From Dryocola sp051297175 (GTDB lineage: Bacteria; Pseudomonadota; Gammaproteobacteria; Enterobacterales; Enterobacteriaceae): a stretch of DNA of 64,000 nucleotides. The notes under the pieces are model-generated. The model did not search any database and was not told the DNA's origin. It saw only the letters and a program-made list of their open reading frames with translations. Both the position numbers and the translations under genes were made by a program. Where the stretch lies: NCBI RefSeq assembly GCF_051297175.1, contig NZ_JBINNY010000001.1, positions 62,001 to 126,000 of the forward strand, read 5' to 3'. This document shows positions 51,633 through 60,942 of the stretch, piece by piece (position 1 is the first letter of the stretch; each line of letters opens with the position of its first letter).

Positions 51633-52663
51633 CCCCCGCCCAGACGAATGCAGTTAGAGTGACCAGCCATTTTGAGGCGGTTCAGGGTGCCGTCGGCGTT
51701 GTCCTTGCCTTTGATCGGGCCAATCACCACGCGGTTCCAGCCGTTATTGGTGGTAATGCGTGAGTCAAAGCCTTCAAACGCCAGCTGCGCGCGAACGGTT
51801 TCCGCCTGCTCGCTGCCTTTAAACGAGCCGCACTGCACCATCCAGCGTTTTTCGTCTTTTTTCTCCTGCGTGGCAGGCGCTGGCTTAGCCGCTTCGGGTT
51901 CACGCGTTACCGGCGCTGCTTTTGGCTGCGTTTGTACCTGCTCGCGCGGCTGTGACGTCTGCGCTGGAGCACGCTGCTGCGTGTTATGCGGCGGCGTCTG
52001 GATCAGATCCTGATACGGCTGCGAGGCTGCGGTAGTACGCGGCTGTTGCTGAACGGCCTTCGGCTGCTGTGTCTGCTGCACGGTGCGTGGCTGCTGATAA
52101 GGCTGCTCCACAACGCGCTGCTGTACGCGAGGCTGTTGCTGCTGCGTGTTCCACTGCTGTTGCTGAGTCTGCTGCTGCACCTGTTGCAGCTGTTTCTGGC
52201 GTTGCAGGGTTTGCTGACGCTGCGCCGGGGTTTGTTCGTTCCACGGCACTTCGTTCAGCTGAGTCGGCTGCTGACGCATATCCGCCTGCATCTGTTCCAG
52301 CAGCTGACGCTGTTCGTTGGTGAGCTGGTCTTTGTTCTGCACTTCACCACCGGCCGTTGGCTCGGTTGGCGTGCGCACGCCCGGCTGGCGGTTTTCCAGC
52401 TCTTTGATATAGCGCCAGCGCTCTTCAGGTTTCGGCGGAAGACCATTCCCGGTCACCTTATGGCCCGGCAGGACTTCACTTTCCTCTTTTTTATGATGGG
52501 TAATGAAGTACAGAGCACCAATAAAGGTCACCAGAACGGCGGCCGCAATGGCGACCATTGTCGGCGAGACGGATGGCAGGTTACGTTGCTTTTTGCGGGG
52601 GGTACTCTTTTTGCGCCGTGTCCCTGCCGATTGCCCGCGGCGTACATAATCTTTTTGTGCCAC
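51629..52663 (-). CDS. ftsN: cell division protein FtsN
   Basis: Late divisome protein that triggers septal peptidoglycan synthesis through FtsA and FtsQLB-FtsWI. 344 residues, longer than the 319 of E. coli. Order: short cytoplasmic part with the DYVRRGQ motif, one membrane span (about residues 32-54, MVAIAAAVLVTFIGALYFI), periplasmic helices including RWRYIKELENRQPG, a very glutamine-rich linker (about residues 150-250) and a C-terminal SPOR domain (KRWMVQCGSFKGSEQAETVR) that binds denuded glycans. Start is GTG, as in E. coli. Downstream of cytR, same strand. Confidence 0.95.
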   Translation of the reverse strand: MAQKDYVRRGQSAGTRRKKSTPRKKQRNLPSVSPTMVAIAAAVLVTFIGALYFITHHKKEESEVLPGHKVTGNGLPPKPEERWRYIKELENRQPGVRTPTEPTAGGEVQNKDQLTNEQRQLLEQMQADMRQQPTQLNEVPWNEQTPAQRQQTLQRQKQLQQVQQQTQQQQWNTQQQQPRVQQRVVEQPYQQPRTVQQTQQPKAVQQQPRTTAASQPYQDLIQTPPHNTQQRAPAQTSQPREQVQTQPKAAPVTREPEAAKPAPATQEKKDEKRWMVQCGSFKGSEQAETVRAQLAFEGFDSRITTNNGWNRVVIGPIKGKDNADGTLNRLKMAGHSNCIRLGGG

Positions 52664-52751
52664 TATCGATTCGCTGTATTTATTCGTTTATCAGCCCGCC
52701 ATGTTACTTAAGGGACGCCCCTTTGACCAGATTGGGGAGTCCTAAAGCGGT

Positions 52752-53786
52752 TCATTTTCTCAAGCCTGGCGCACTGGTGCTTCCTCGTTCAATGAGGTCG
52801 CAGTCCAGCAAGCGCGATCCGCTGCTGACGATTTCACCGTGCAGCTGATCTAATAACAACAGCATAGCTTCCCGTCCGATATCGAAACGCGGTTGCTGAA
52901 CCGTGGTGAGAGGAGGATCGCAGAACTGCGATAATGCAATATCATCGAAGCCCATGATAGATAAATCTTCCGGCACGCGCAGCCCGCTGCGTTTGGCCTG
53001 CGACAGCGCGCCGAGCGCCATCACGTCACTGTGACAGAAAATTGCGGTAGGCGGAACCGGCAAAGTCAGGAGCTGCGCAAGGGCGGCGGCACCCGCTTCG
53101 TAGGTAAAATCACCGCGCTGAATGTAATGCGGATCGACAACCATGCCCGTGCGGCGCAGTGCCTGAACGTAGCCCTGCAGGCGGTAATGGCAGAGCGGCA
53201 TCTCTTCCGGACCGGCGATACAGGCGATTCTTTCGTGGCCCAGCTGCTGCAAATAGTAGACGGCGTTAAACGCGGCGGTAAGGTTGTCGATGTGAACGGT
53301 CGGCAGTTCAAGCTCTGGCGCAAACTCGTTCGCCATCACCATCGGCGGCAAATTCCTTTGCTCTTCGAGGCTTGCATCAAACGGCAGGCGCGAGCCGAGC
53401 AGCAGCATACCGTCAATTTGCTTGGTGATGATGAGATCGATAAAGGTCTTTTCCTGCTGATTCTGATGGGCGCAGTCGCCGATCAGCACCAGATACCCCT
53501 GATCCGCGGCGGTGACTTCAATCCCGCGAATGATCTCGCTGAAGAACGGATCGCAAATATCCGGGACAATCACCAGTATCGTGCGCGATTCGTTACGCTT
53601 TGCGTTGCGGCCCAAAGAATGAGGTAAATAGCCCACTTCAATGGCTGCCTGCTCCACTTTACTGCGCGTGCTCTGGGAAACCTTATCCGGGTTCATCAAC
53701 GCACGGGATACCGTTGCCGTAGAGACTTTCGCCTGGAGGGCAACATCTTTCATGGTCGCGTTCGCGACCTGGTTCTTCGGCTTCAC
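52752..53786 (-). CDS. cytR: transcriptional repressor CytR, LacI family
   Basis: Represses nucleoside uptake and catabolism genes together with CRP; cytidine is the inducer. The GTG at 53784-53786 with AGGAG five bases ahead gives 344 residues (E. coli 341). N-terminal helix-turn-helix TMKDVALQAKVSTATVSRAL and hinge, then the periplasmic-binding-protein-like domain (SRTILVIVPDICDPFFSEII, MALGALSQAKRSGLRVPEDL). An ATG five codons upstream is possible but poorly placed for the ribosome-binding site. A TATTCT at 53857-53862 on the minus strand may be its -10. Confidence 0.94.
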   Translation of the reverse strand: MKPKNQVANATMKDVALQAKVSTATVSRALMNPDKVSQSTRSKVEQAAIEVGYLPHSLGRNAKRNESRTILVIVPDICDPFFSEIIRGIEVTAADQGYLVLIGDCAHQNQQEKTFIDLIITKQIDGMLLLGSRLPFDASLEEQRNLPPMVMANEFAPELELPTVHIDNLTAAFNAVYYLQQLGHERIACIAGPEEMPLCHYRLQGYVQALRRTGMVVDPHYIQRGDFTYEAGAAALAQLLTLPVPPTAIFCHSDVMALGALSQAKRSGLRVPEDLSIMGFDDIALSQFCDPPLTTVQQPRFDIGREAMLLLLDQLHGEIVSSGSRLLDCDLIERGSTSAPGLRK

Positions 53787-53949
53787 TTCTTCTCCTCGCA
53801 TGCAGTATGCAGGCCACGACACGTCCCTGATGCCTGATCATCTTCACATTCTTAGCAGAATAATGGCGAAGCCTGTTACAGAAATTTCATCAAAAATGTG
53901 ACGGGTGCGGAATTTTTCGATCCGCTTCGCATAACCAGCCTTTTGCGGG

Positions 53950-56145
53950 CTAGCCCTCTATCGGATCGACATCCAGCATCCACTTCACTTTGCGGGATTC
54001 GGGAAGCGTATTCACCAGCGTAAGTGAGTGACTTATCAGGCGTTGCAAACGGGCGCGCGACGGATGCTGGAGGAGAATCTGCCAGCGGAAACGGCCGCCG
54101 CGTTTGGGCTGAAGCGAAGGCACCGGCCCCATAATCCACAGCTGTTCGTCGCGCAGCGGGCTGGATTCGAGCAGATTGCGCAGCTGCTGAAGGAACAGCG
54201 GTGCCTGCTGGTTGTTCTGGTCTTCGGCGCGGAAGATAACGTGGCTGGTAAACGGCGGCAAAAAGACCGTCTGGCGTTCGACCAGCGCCTGGCTTGCGAA
54301 GGCGTCATAGCCTTTGGTGAGCAGGGTTTGCAGCAGCGGGTGGTCAGGGTGATGGGTTTGCAGTACCACTTCGCCCTGCTTGCCCGCGCGCCCCGCACGC
54401 CCGGAAACCTGGACGTAAAGCTGCGCGAAGCGTTCCGCCGCGCGGAAGTCTGCGGAGAACAGCGCGCCGTCCACGTCCAGCAGCGCGACCAGCGTCACGT
54501 CCGGGAAATGGTGCCCTTTGGCCAGCATCTGCGTGCCGATAAGAATGCGGGCGCCGCCGCGATGGACTTCCGCTAGCTGCTCTTCAAGCGCGCCTTTACG
54601 GCTGGTCGTGTCGCGGTCGATACGTGAAAGAGGCACGTTCGGGAACAGCGGTGCCAGGCTTTGCTCAAGCTGCTCGGTGCCCATGCCGACCGGCACGAGG
54701 TTGGTCGAGCCGCAGCCGGGGCACTGATGCGGAATAGGCCGCTGGCTATCGCAGTGGTGGCAGCGCAGCTGGCGTTGCCCCTGGTGCAGGGTGAAATAGT
54801 GGTCGCAGCGCGGGCATTCCGCAATCCAGCCGCATTCGTGACACAGCAGCGCGGGGGCAAAACCCCGGCGGTTGAGGAACAAAATGACCTGGTTATCGGC
54901 CTTGATGTGCTGGCCAATTTTCTTGATAAGCGTGGGTGACAGCCCGGATTTCAATGGCTGTCCCTTTAGGTCCACCACCTGCTGTAGCGCCTGGCTTGCG
55001 TTCCCGGCGCGCTTGGTCAGGCGCAGCTTGCGATATTTACCGAGCTTCACGTTATGCAGCGTTTCGAGAGCGGGCGTCGCCGAACCCAATATTATGGGGA
55101 TATCTTCCGCATGGGCGCGGTAAACCGCAAGATCTCGGGCGTGGTAGCGCCAGCCTTCCTGCTGCTTGTAGGAGCTGTCGTGCTCTTCATCAATAACGAT
55201 GACGCCGAGGCGGCAGAAGGGCGTGAACAGGGAGGAGCGTGTACCGATGACGATAGCAGCCTCACCGCTGCGCGCTTTTAACCACACGGCCAGGCGTTCG
55301 CTGTCGTTCAGGCCGGAATGCAGGACTTCTACCGGCGCGTTAAAACGCTCGCGGAAGCGGGCGATGGTTTGCGGCGTCAGGCCGATTTCCGGTACCAGCA
55401 CCAGGGCCTGCTTCCCCTGCGCCAGCACGTTTTCCAGCACGCTGAGGTAGACTTCGGTCTTGCCCGACCCGGTGATGCCGGCCAGCAGCCATGCGGAAAA
55501 ATGGTCTGCTGAGCTGTGGATTGCGCCCACGGCTGTGGCCTGTTCGGTGTTCAATCTTAAACGTTCGCCCGCGACGGAATAGCTTTCCCGCCAGTCGGCG
55601 GCAGATGGCGCGGCGCTTTTTAAGTCGCAGAGGCCTTTGGTTCGCAACGCCTGTAGGCCCTGCTCGCTGATTTCCATCTCGCTGACCTGATGCCGCCAGA
55701 TGTTTTTCTGCCGCACCGCCGCCAGCGCCTGCTGCTGTTTTGGCGCGCGCTTCAGGCTATTGAGATCGACGGCTTTGCCTTCTTCAGTGGCGAACCAGTA
55801 CCACAGCGGCGCGTGATGCGCGGGTTTCCCCTGGCGCAGCAGAATCGGCAGCGCGTGGAACAGCACGTCGCCGATCGGGTGGTGGTAATAGTCCTTCGCC
55901 CACAGCAGCACGCGCCATAAAGAAGGAGGGAATAGGGAAGCGCCATCCAGCACGTCGGCTACGGGCTTGAGATCGCCAAGCGGCAGTTCGCTTTTTTCGC
56001 TGACCGCAACCACGATACCCACGGCTTCACGTTTGCCAAACGGCACCAGCACGCGACAGCCCGCTGCCACCTGCATGCCAGCAGGGATCAGGTAGTCAAA
56101 AGTACGGGCAAGGGGAACCGGTAGGGCGACGTGGGCAACAGGCAT
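53950..56145 (-). CDS. priA: primosomal protein N' (replication restart helicase PriA)
   Basis: 3'-5' helicase that recognises abandoned forks and D-loops and starts reloading of DnaB. 731 residues (E. coli 732). N-terminal DNA-binding part (VAHVALPVPLARTFDYLIPA), Walker A GITGSGKTEVYLSV, DEEH box IVIDEEHDSSYK, the cysteine-rich zinc region (CHECGWIAECPRCDHY, CHHCDSQRPIPHQCPGCGS) and helicase motifs through QVSGRAGRAGKQGEV. Divergent from rpmE; cytR is downstream, as in E. coli. Confidence 0.97.
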   Translation of the reverse strand: MPVAHVALPVPLARTFDYLIPAGMQVAAGCRVLVPFGKREAVGIVVAVSEKSELPLGDLKPVADVLDGASLFPPSLWRVLLWAKDYYHHPIGDVLFHALPILLRQGKPAHHAPLWYWFATEEGKAVDLNSLKRAPKQQQALAAVRQKNIWRHQVSEMEISEQGLQALRTKGLCDLKSAAPSAADWRESYSVAGERLRLNTEQATAVGAIHSSADHFSAWLLAGITGSGKTEVYLSVLENVLAQGKQALVLVPEIGLTPQTIARFRERFNAPVEVLHSGLNDSERLAVWLKARSGEAAIVIGTRSSLFTPFCRLGVIVIDEEHDSSYKQQEGWRYHARDLAVYRAHAEDIPIILGSATPALETLHNVKLGKYRKLRLTKRAGNASQALQQVVDLKGQPLKSGLSPTLIKKIGQHIKADNQVILFLNRRGFAPALLCHECGWIAECPRCDHYFTLHQGQRQLRCHHCDSQRPIPHQCPGCGSTNLVPVGMGTEQLEQSLAPLFPNVPLSRIDRDTTSRKGALEEQLAEVHRGGARILIGTQMLAKGHHFPDVTLVALLDVDGALFSADFRAAERFAQLYVQVSGRAGRAGKQGEVVLQTHHPDHPLLQTLLTKGYDAFASQALVERQTVFLPPFTSHVIFRAEDQNNQQAPLFLQQLRNLLESSPLRDEQLWIMGPVPSLQPKRGGRFRWQILLQHPSRARLQRLISHSLTLVNTLPESRKVKWMLDVDPIEG

Positions 56146-56213
56146 GAAAGCATCCGGGCTGATAAAAAAGACGAGATAGTGTACACTGAGTGTTCACGAA
56201 ATTGCGGATCAGT

Positions 56214-56242
56214 TTGCAAGCGGGTTTTGTATTCTGTATGAT
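56214..56242 (+). promoter_or_regulatory. promoter of rpmE
   Basis: TTGCAA at 56214-56219 and TATGAT at 56237-56242 with a 17-base spacer, about 110 bases before rpmE. The leader could carry the L31 autoregulatory structure described for E. coli; this was not folded here. Confidence 0.75.
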
Positions 56243-56351
56243 TCGCCGCCTTTGATGCGCAGTTTTGGTGTCGAAAAACCTACATTATTCACATCGCGTG
56301 GTGTCTGGCGTAAGGGCTGGAAGAGCGACGCGGCCTTAACCGAGGTTTACC

Positions 56352-56567
56352 ATGAAAAAAGATATCCACCCTAAATATGACTTCATTACTGCAAACTGTT
56401 CTTGCGGTAATTCTATCAAAATCCGCTCTACCGCGGGTCACGATCTGAACCTGGACGTTTGTGGCGAATGCCATCCGTTCTACACTGGCAAGCAGCGTGA
56501 TGTTGCTACCGGTGGCCGCGTTGACCGCTTCAACAAGCGTTTCAGCGTACCAGGCGCGAAAAAATAA
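56352..56567 (+). CDS. rpmE: 50S ribosomal protein L31, zinc-binding form
   Basis: Bridges the two ribosomal subunits. 71 residues. All four zinc ligands are present: Cys16 and Cys18 (ANCSCGN) and Cys37 and Cys40 (VCGECHP), so this is the zinc-containing paralogue rather than YkgM-type. It begins MKKDIHPKYDF behind CGAGGTTTACC. It diverges from priA and ends before a terminator and an ERIC element. Confidence 0.97.
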   Translation: MKKDIHPKYDFITANCSCGNSIKIRSTAGHDLNLDVCGECHPFYTGKQRDVATGGRVDRFNKRFSVPGAKK

Positions 56568-56590
56568 GTTTCGCAGCATGGTAAAAGAGA

Positions 56591-56614
56591 AAGGCGCCCA
56601 AGGGCGCCTTTTTT
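56591..56614 (+). terminator. rho-independent terminator of rpmE
   Basis: Stem AAGGCGCCC/GGGCGCCTT closely spaced, then TTTT, 23 bases after the rpmE stop. Confidence 0.9.
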
Positions 56615-56628
56615 GTATCCATTATTTT

Positions 56629-56754
56629 TATAGCCGTTAGCATTCGAGTTGCAGGTAGGCGACAAGGGAGCTCATCCCCAGGAGCTTACTGAAGTAAGTG
56701 ACTGGGGTGAGGGAGTGCAGTCAACACCCCTGCGGCTCGAAGGATGACGGTTAG
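56629..56754. repeat. ERIC element (enterobacterial repetitive intergenic consensus)
   Basis: About 126 bases, an imperfect palindrome. It contains the invariant ERIC core around AGGAGCTTACTGAAGTAAGT and GACTGGGGTGAGGGAG, with ends TATAGCCGTTAGCATTCGAG and CTCGAAGGATGACGGTTAGA. It fills the gap between the rpmE terminator and the metJ stop codon, so it would be transcribed in the metJ 3' UTR. Confidence 0.92.
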
Positions 56755-56756
56755 AA

Positions 56757-57074
56757 TTAATATTCCCAAGTATCCGGGTCGATCCCCAGTTCGCGCATAA
56801 TCACCTTTGCCTCTTCCGGGATTTCATCACTACGCTCTTTGCGCAGATCCGCATCGTTCGGCAGAGGTTGGCCAGTAAACGCGTGCAGGAAAGCCTCACA
56901 CAGCAGCTCACTGTTGGTTGCGTGGCGCAGGTTATTCACCTGGCGACGGGTGCGCTCATCGGTGAGGATTTTTAACACCTTCAGAGGAATGGAAACCGTA
57001 ATTTTTTTTACTTGTTCACTCTTCTTCCCGTGCTCAGCGTAAGGGCTGATATATTCGCCGCTCCATTCAGCCAT
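56757..57074 (-). CDS. metJ: methionine repressor MetJ
   Basis: Ribbon-helix-helix repressor of the methionine regulon with S-adenosylmethionine as co-repressor. 105 residues, E. coli length. The operator-reading beta strand is visible in KKITVSIPLKVLKILTDERT, followed by RRQVNNLRHATNSELLCEAF. Divergent from metB; Met boxes lie in the shared gap. An ERIC element abuts its 3' end. Confidence 0.98.
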   Translation of the reverse strand: MAEWSGEYISPYAEHGKKSEQVKKITVSIPLKVLKILTDERTRRQVNNLRHATNSELLCEAFLHAFTGQPLPNDADLRKERSDEIPEEAKVIMRELGIDPDTWEY

Positions 57075-57252
57075 GAGATACCTTTAATCCTCTTATCAAT
57101 TAAACATGCTCAAACCGGGCCGGGCACGATCTGGGCGATTATCTGTCATAGTGTACAGCCCAGACACCTGCGCAGTCTGCGAAGCTATCACTCTAAAGCA
57201 TATAATTTTAACGGCTATTTCGCGTTTGCTCAATCTATACGCAAAGAAGTTT

Positions 57253-57284
57253 AGATGTCCAGATGTATTGACGTCTATCTCGCC
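57253..57284. promoter_or_regulatory. MetJ operator (tandem Met boxes) of metBL
   Basis: Contiguous 8-base units AGATGTCC, AGATGTAT, TGACGTCT and a weak ATCTCGCC resemble the AGACGTCT Met box. They overlap the metB -35 region, so MetJ binding should block metBL transcription. Confidence 0.85.
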
Positions 57285-57296
57285 AGTGTTTACTCT
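57268..57296 (+). promoter_or_regulatory. promoter of metBL
   Basis: TTGACG at 57268-57273 and TACTCT at 57291-57296 with a 17-base spacer, 42 bases before the metB ATG and within the Met-box operator. Confidence 0.7.
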
Positions 57297-57337
57297 GATG
57301 CCTGACCTTTATTCGACCAGCAAGGATTAGGCAAACA

Positions 57338-58498
57338 ATGACGCGCAAACAGGCAACCATCGCAGTACGCAGCGGTTTGAACGACGACGAGCAATACGGC
57401 TGTGTTGTTCCCCCCATTCACCTTTCCAGCACCTATAACTTCACCGGCTTCAACGAACCGCGCGCGCATGACTATTCGCGCCGTGGCAACCCTACGCGTG
57501 ACGTTGTTCAACGCGCGCTAGCGGAGCTGGAAGGCGGGGCAGGTGCGGTAATGACGAATACCGGCATGTCGGCTATTCATCTGGTGACCACCGTCTTCCT
57601 CAAGCCTGGCGACCTGCTGGTGGCGCCGCACGACTGCTACGGCGGCAGCTATCGCCTGTTTGATAGCCTCGCAAAACGCGGCGCGTATCGCGTTTTATTT
57701 GTCGATCAGAATGATGATGCTGCCTTAAGCGCGGCGCTGGCCGAAAAACCGAAGTTAGTGCTGGTAGAAAGCCCAAGCAACCCATTGTTGCGCGTGGTAG
57801 ATATTGCGAAAATATGCGCCGCGGCGCGTGAAGCCGGCGCCGTGAGCGTGGTGGATAACACCTTCCTTAGCCCGGCGCTGCAAAACCCGCTGGCGCTGGG
57901 GGCGGATCTGGTGCTGCATTCCTGCACCAAGTACCTGAATGGCCACTCGGATGTGGTTGCGGGTGTAGTGATTGCCAAAGATGCCGATACCGTCACCGAG
58001 CTTGCCTGGTGGGCGAACAATATCGGCGTCACCGGCAGCGCCTTTGATAGTTATTTGCTACTGCGCGGCCTGCGCACCCTGTCGCCTCGCATGGAAGTGG
58101 CGCAGCGCAACGCCCAGGCCATTGTGGAGTATCTGAAAACCCAACCGCTGGTCAAAAAGCTGTATCATCCATCGCTGCCAGAAAACCAGGGTCACGAAAT
58201 CGCGGCCCGTCAGCAGAAAGGTTTTGGCGCGATGTTAAGTTTTGAATTAGACGCAGACGAGCAAACGCTGCGCCGTTTCCTGAGCGCGCTGTCGCTCTTC
58301 ACTCTGGCGGAATCGCTGGGTGGCGTAGAAAGCCTGATTTCGCACGCGGCGACCATGACCCACGCGGGCATGGCCCCGGAAGCGCGAGCTGCGGCTGGCA
58401 TTTCCGAAACGCTGCTGCGTGTGTCTACCGGCATAGAAGATGGTGAAGATTTAATTGCTGACCTGGAAAATGCGTTCCGGGCGGCAAGAGAGGGGTAA
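57338..58498 (+). CDS. metB: cystathionine gamma-synthase
   Basis: PLP enzyme joining O-succinylhomoserine and cysteine to cystathionine in methionine synthesis. 386 residues, E. coli length. PLP lysine Lys198 lies in LHSCTKYLNGHSDVVAG; other conserved segments are PIHLSSTYNF, DYSRRGNPTRD and LVESPSNPLLRV. Two bases before metL in an operon repressed by MetJ. Confidence 0.98.
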   Translation: MTRKQATIAVRSGLNDDEQYGCVVPPIHLSSTYNFTGFNEPRAHDYSRRGNPTRDVVQRALAELEGGAGAVMTNTGMSAIHLVTTVFLKPGDLLVAPHDCYGGSYRLFDSLAKRGAYRVLFVDQNDDAALSAALAEKPKLVLVESPSNPLLRVVDIAKICAAAREAGAVSVVDNTFLSPALQNPLALGADLVLHSCTKYLNGHSDVVAGVVIAKDADTVTELAWWANNIGVTGSAFDSYLLLRGLRTLSPRMEVAQRNAQAIVEYLKTQPLVKKLYHPSLPENQGHEIAARQQKGFGAMLSFELDADEQTLRRFLSALSLFTLAESLGGVESLISHAATMTHAGMAPEARAAAGISETLLRVSTGIEDGEDLIADLENAFRAAREG

Positions 58499-58500
58499 GC

Positions 58501-60933
58501 ATGAGTGTTTCAGCACCAGCAGGGACGCCGGTTCGTCAACTGCATAAGTTTGGCGGTAGTAGTCTTGCGGACGTGAAATGTTACCTGCGCGTGGCAGGCA
58601 TCATGACCGAATATTCCAGGCCGGGCGATCTGATGGTGGTTTCCGCCGCGGGCAGCACCACTAACCAACTGATCAATTGGCTTAAACTGAGCCAGAGCGA
58701 CAGGCTTTCTGCCCATCAGGTGCAGCAGGCGCTGCGTCGCTATCAAAGCGAATTGATCGGTGGTCTGCTGCCGCCGGAAGTCTCCGACGGCCTGATCGGT
58801 GAATTCATTCACGATCTCGAACGCCTGGCGGGTTTACTGGATGGCAAGATAACCGACGCGGTATACGCAGAGGTGGTCGGCCACGGTGAAATCTGGTCCG
58901 CGCGGCTAATGTCTGCGGTGTTGAATCTTCAGGGTATTGAAGCGGCCTGGCTTGATGCGCGTGAGTTTATGCGCGCCGAACGTGCGGCCCAGCCGCAGGT
59001 TAACGAAGGCCTCTCCTGGCCGCTGCTGCAACAGCTTATGGCGCAGCATCCAAATAAACGCCTCGTGGTCACCGGCTTTATCTGCCGTAACGACGCGGGC
59101 GAAACCGTGCTGCTGGGCCGTAACGGCTCCGACTATTCAGCGACCCAAATCGGGGCGCTGGCTGGAGTTTCCCGCGTTACCATCTGGAGCGACGTGGCCG
59201 GTGTATACAGCGCTGACCCGCGTAAAGTCAAAGATGCCTGCCTGTTGCCGCTGCTGCGTTTAGACGAAGCCAGCGAGCTGGCGCGCCTTGCTGCCCCGGT
59301 GCTGCATGCCCGTACGCTACAGCCGGTTTCCGGCAGCGACATCGACCTACAGCTGCGCTGCAGCTATTCTCCGGAACAGGGTTCAACGCGCATTGAGCGC
59401 GTGCTGGCCTCCGGCACCGGCGCGCGTATCGTCACCAGCCATGACGACGTCTGCCTGATCGAATTCCATGTTGCCCCGCAGCAGGACTTTAAGCTGGCGC
59501 GCAAAGATCTGGACACCCTGCTCCAGCGTTCCCAGGTGCGCCCTCTGTCCATCGGCGTGCATCCCGATCGCAACCTGCTGCAGCTTTGCTACACCTCAGA
59601 AGTCGTGAACAGCGCGCTGCAAATTCTTCAGGAAGCCGGACTGCCAGGCGAGCTTCGCCTGCGCGAAGGCCTGGCGATGGTGGCGATTGTCGGCGCTGGC
59701 GTCTGCCGTAATCCGCTGCACAGCCACCGTTTCTGGCAGCAGTTAAAAGACCAGGCCGTCGAATACATCTGGCAGTCCGAGGACGGCATCAGCCTTGTCG
59801 CCGTTCTGCGCGGTGGCCCAACGGAAAACCTGATTCAGGGCCTGCATAAATCTCTGTTCCGCGCCGAAAAGCGTATCGGCCTGGTGCTGTTTGGCAAAGG
59901 GAACATCGGCTCCCGCTGGCTGGAGCTGTTCGCCCGCGAGCAGGAAACCCTCTCTGCCCGCACCGGCTTTGAGTTTGTGCTTGCAGGCGTAGTAGACAGC
60001 CGCCGCAGCCTGCTCAACTACGAAGGGCTGCACGCCAGCCGCGCGCTCGCATTCTTTAACGACGAGGCCGTTGAACAGGACGAAGAATCGCTGTTCCTGT
60101 GGATGCGCGCCCATCCTTACGATGATTTAGTGGTGCTGGACGTCACGGCAAGCGAGCAGCTCGCCGACCAGTATCTCGATTTCGCAAGCCACGGTTTCCA
60201 CGTCATCAGCGCCAATAAGCTCGCCGGTGCGGGCAACGGGCAGAAGTATCGCCAGATTCGTGACGCCTTTGAAAAAACTGGCCGCCACTGGCTGTACAAC
60301 GCGACCGTTGGCGCTGGCCTACCGGTCAACCACACCGTTCGTGACCTGCGCGACAGCGGTGACGCTATTCTTGCCATCAGCGGTATTTTCTCCGGCACGC
60401 TTTCCTGGCTGTTCCTGCAGTTTGACGGCACCGTGCCGTTCACCGACCTGGTCGATCAGGCCTGGCAGCAGGGGCTGACGGAACCCGATCCGCGTGTCGA
60501 TCTCTCGGGTAAAGACGTGATGCGCAAGCTGGTGATCCTCGCCCGTGAAGCAGGCTACGACATCGAACCGGATCAGGTTCGCGTGGAGTCGCTGGTGCCA
60601 AACGGCTGCGAAGAAGGCTCGGTGGACCATTTCTTTGAGAACGGCGACGAGCTGAACGAACAGATGGTACAGCGCCTGGAAGCGGCGCAGGAAATGGGCC
60701 TGGTGCTGCGTTACGTGGCGCGTTTTGATGCCAACGGCAAGGCTCGCGTCGGCGTGGAGGCGGTTCGCCCCGAGCATCCGCTTGCCGCTCTGCTGCCGTG
60801 CGACAACGTCTTCGCCATCGAGAGCCGCTGGTATCGCGATAACCCGCTGGTGATCCGTGGCCCTGGCGCAGGGCGCGATGTCACCGCCGGAGCCATTCAG
60901 TCCGATATCAACCGTCTGGCGCAGCTTCTTTAA
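58501..60933 (+). CDS. metL: bifunctional aspartokinase II / homoserine dehydrogenase II
   Basis: Catalyses the first and third steps of the aspartate pathway for methionine. 810 residues, E. coli length. N-terminal kinase with LHKFGGSSLADVKCY and LGRNGSDYSATQIGAL, central linker with degenerate ACT-like region, then the dehydrogenase NADP fold (LVLFGKGNIGSRWLEL) and catalytic region NATVGAGLPVNHTVRDL, SGIFSGTLSWL. Second gene of metBL, controlled at the MetJ operator. A five-unit REP array starts 9 bases after the stop. Confidence 0.98.
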   Translation: MSVSAPAGTPVRQLHKFGGSSLADVKCYLRVAGIMTEYSRPGDLMVVSAAGSTTNQLINWLKLSQSDRLSAHQVQQALRRYQSELIGGLLPPEVSDGLIGEFIHDLERLAGLLDGKITDAVYAEVVGHGEIWSARLMSAVLNLQGIEAAWLDAREFMRAERAAQPQVNEGLSWPLLQQLMAQHPNKRLVVTGFICRNDAGETVLLGRNGSDYSATQIGALAGVSRVTIWSDVAGVYSADPRKVKDACLLPLLRLDEASELARLAAPVLHARTLQPVSGSDIDLQLRCSYSPEQGSTRIERVLASGTGARIVTSHDDVCLIEFHVAPQQDFKLARKDLDTLLQRSQVRPLSIGVHPDRNLLQLCYTSEVVNSALQILQEAGLPGELRLREGLAMVAIVGAGVCRNPLHSHRFWQQLKDQAVEYIWQSEDGISLVAVLRGGPTENLIQGLHKSLFRAEKRIGLVLFGKGNIGSRWLELFAREQETLSARTGFEFVLAGVVDSRRSLLNYEGLHASRALAFFNDEAVEQDEESLFLWMRAHPYDDLVVLDVTASEQLADQYLDFASHGFHVISANKLAGAGNGQKYRQIRDAFEKTGRHWLYNATVGAGLPVNHTVRDLRDSGDAILAISGIFSGTLSWLFLQFDGTVPFTDLVDQAWQQGLTEPDPRVDLSGKDVMRKLVILAREAGYDIEPDQVRVESLVPNGCEEGSVDHFFENGDELNEQMVQRLEAAQEMGLVLRYVARFDANGKARVGVEAVRPEHPLAALLPCDNVFAIESRWYRDNPLVIRGPGAGRDVTAGAIQSDINRLAQLL

Positions 60934-60942
60934 CCTTTGAAG

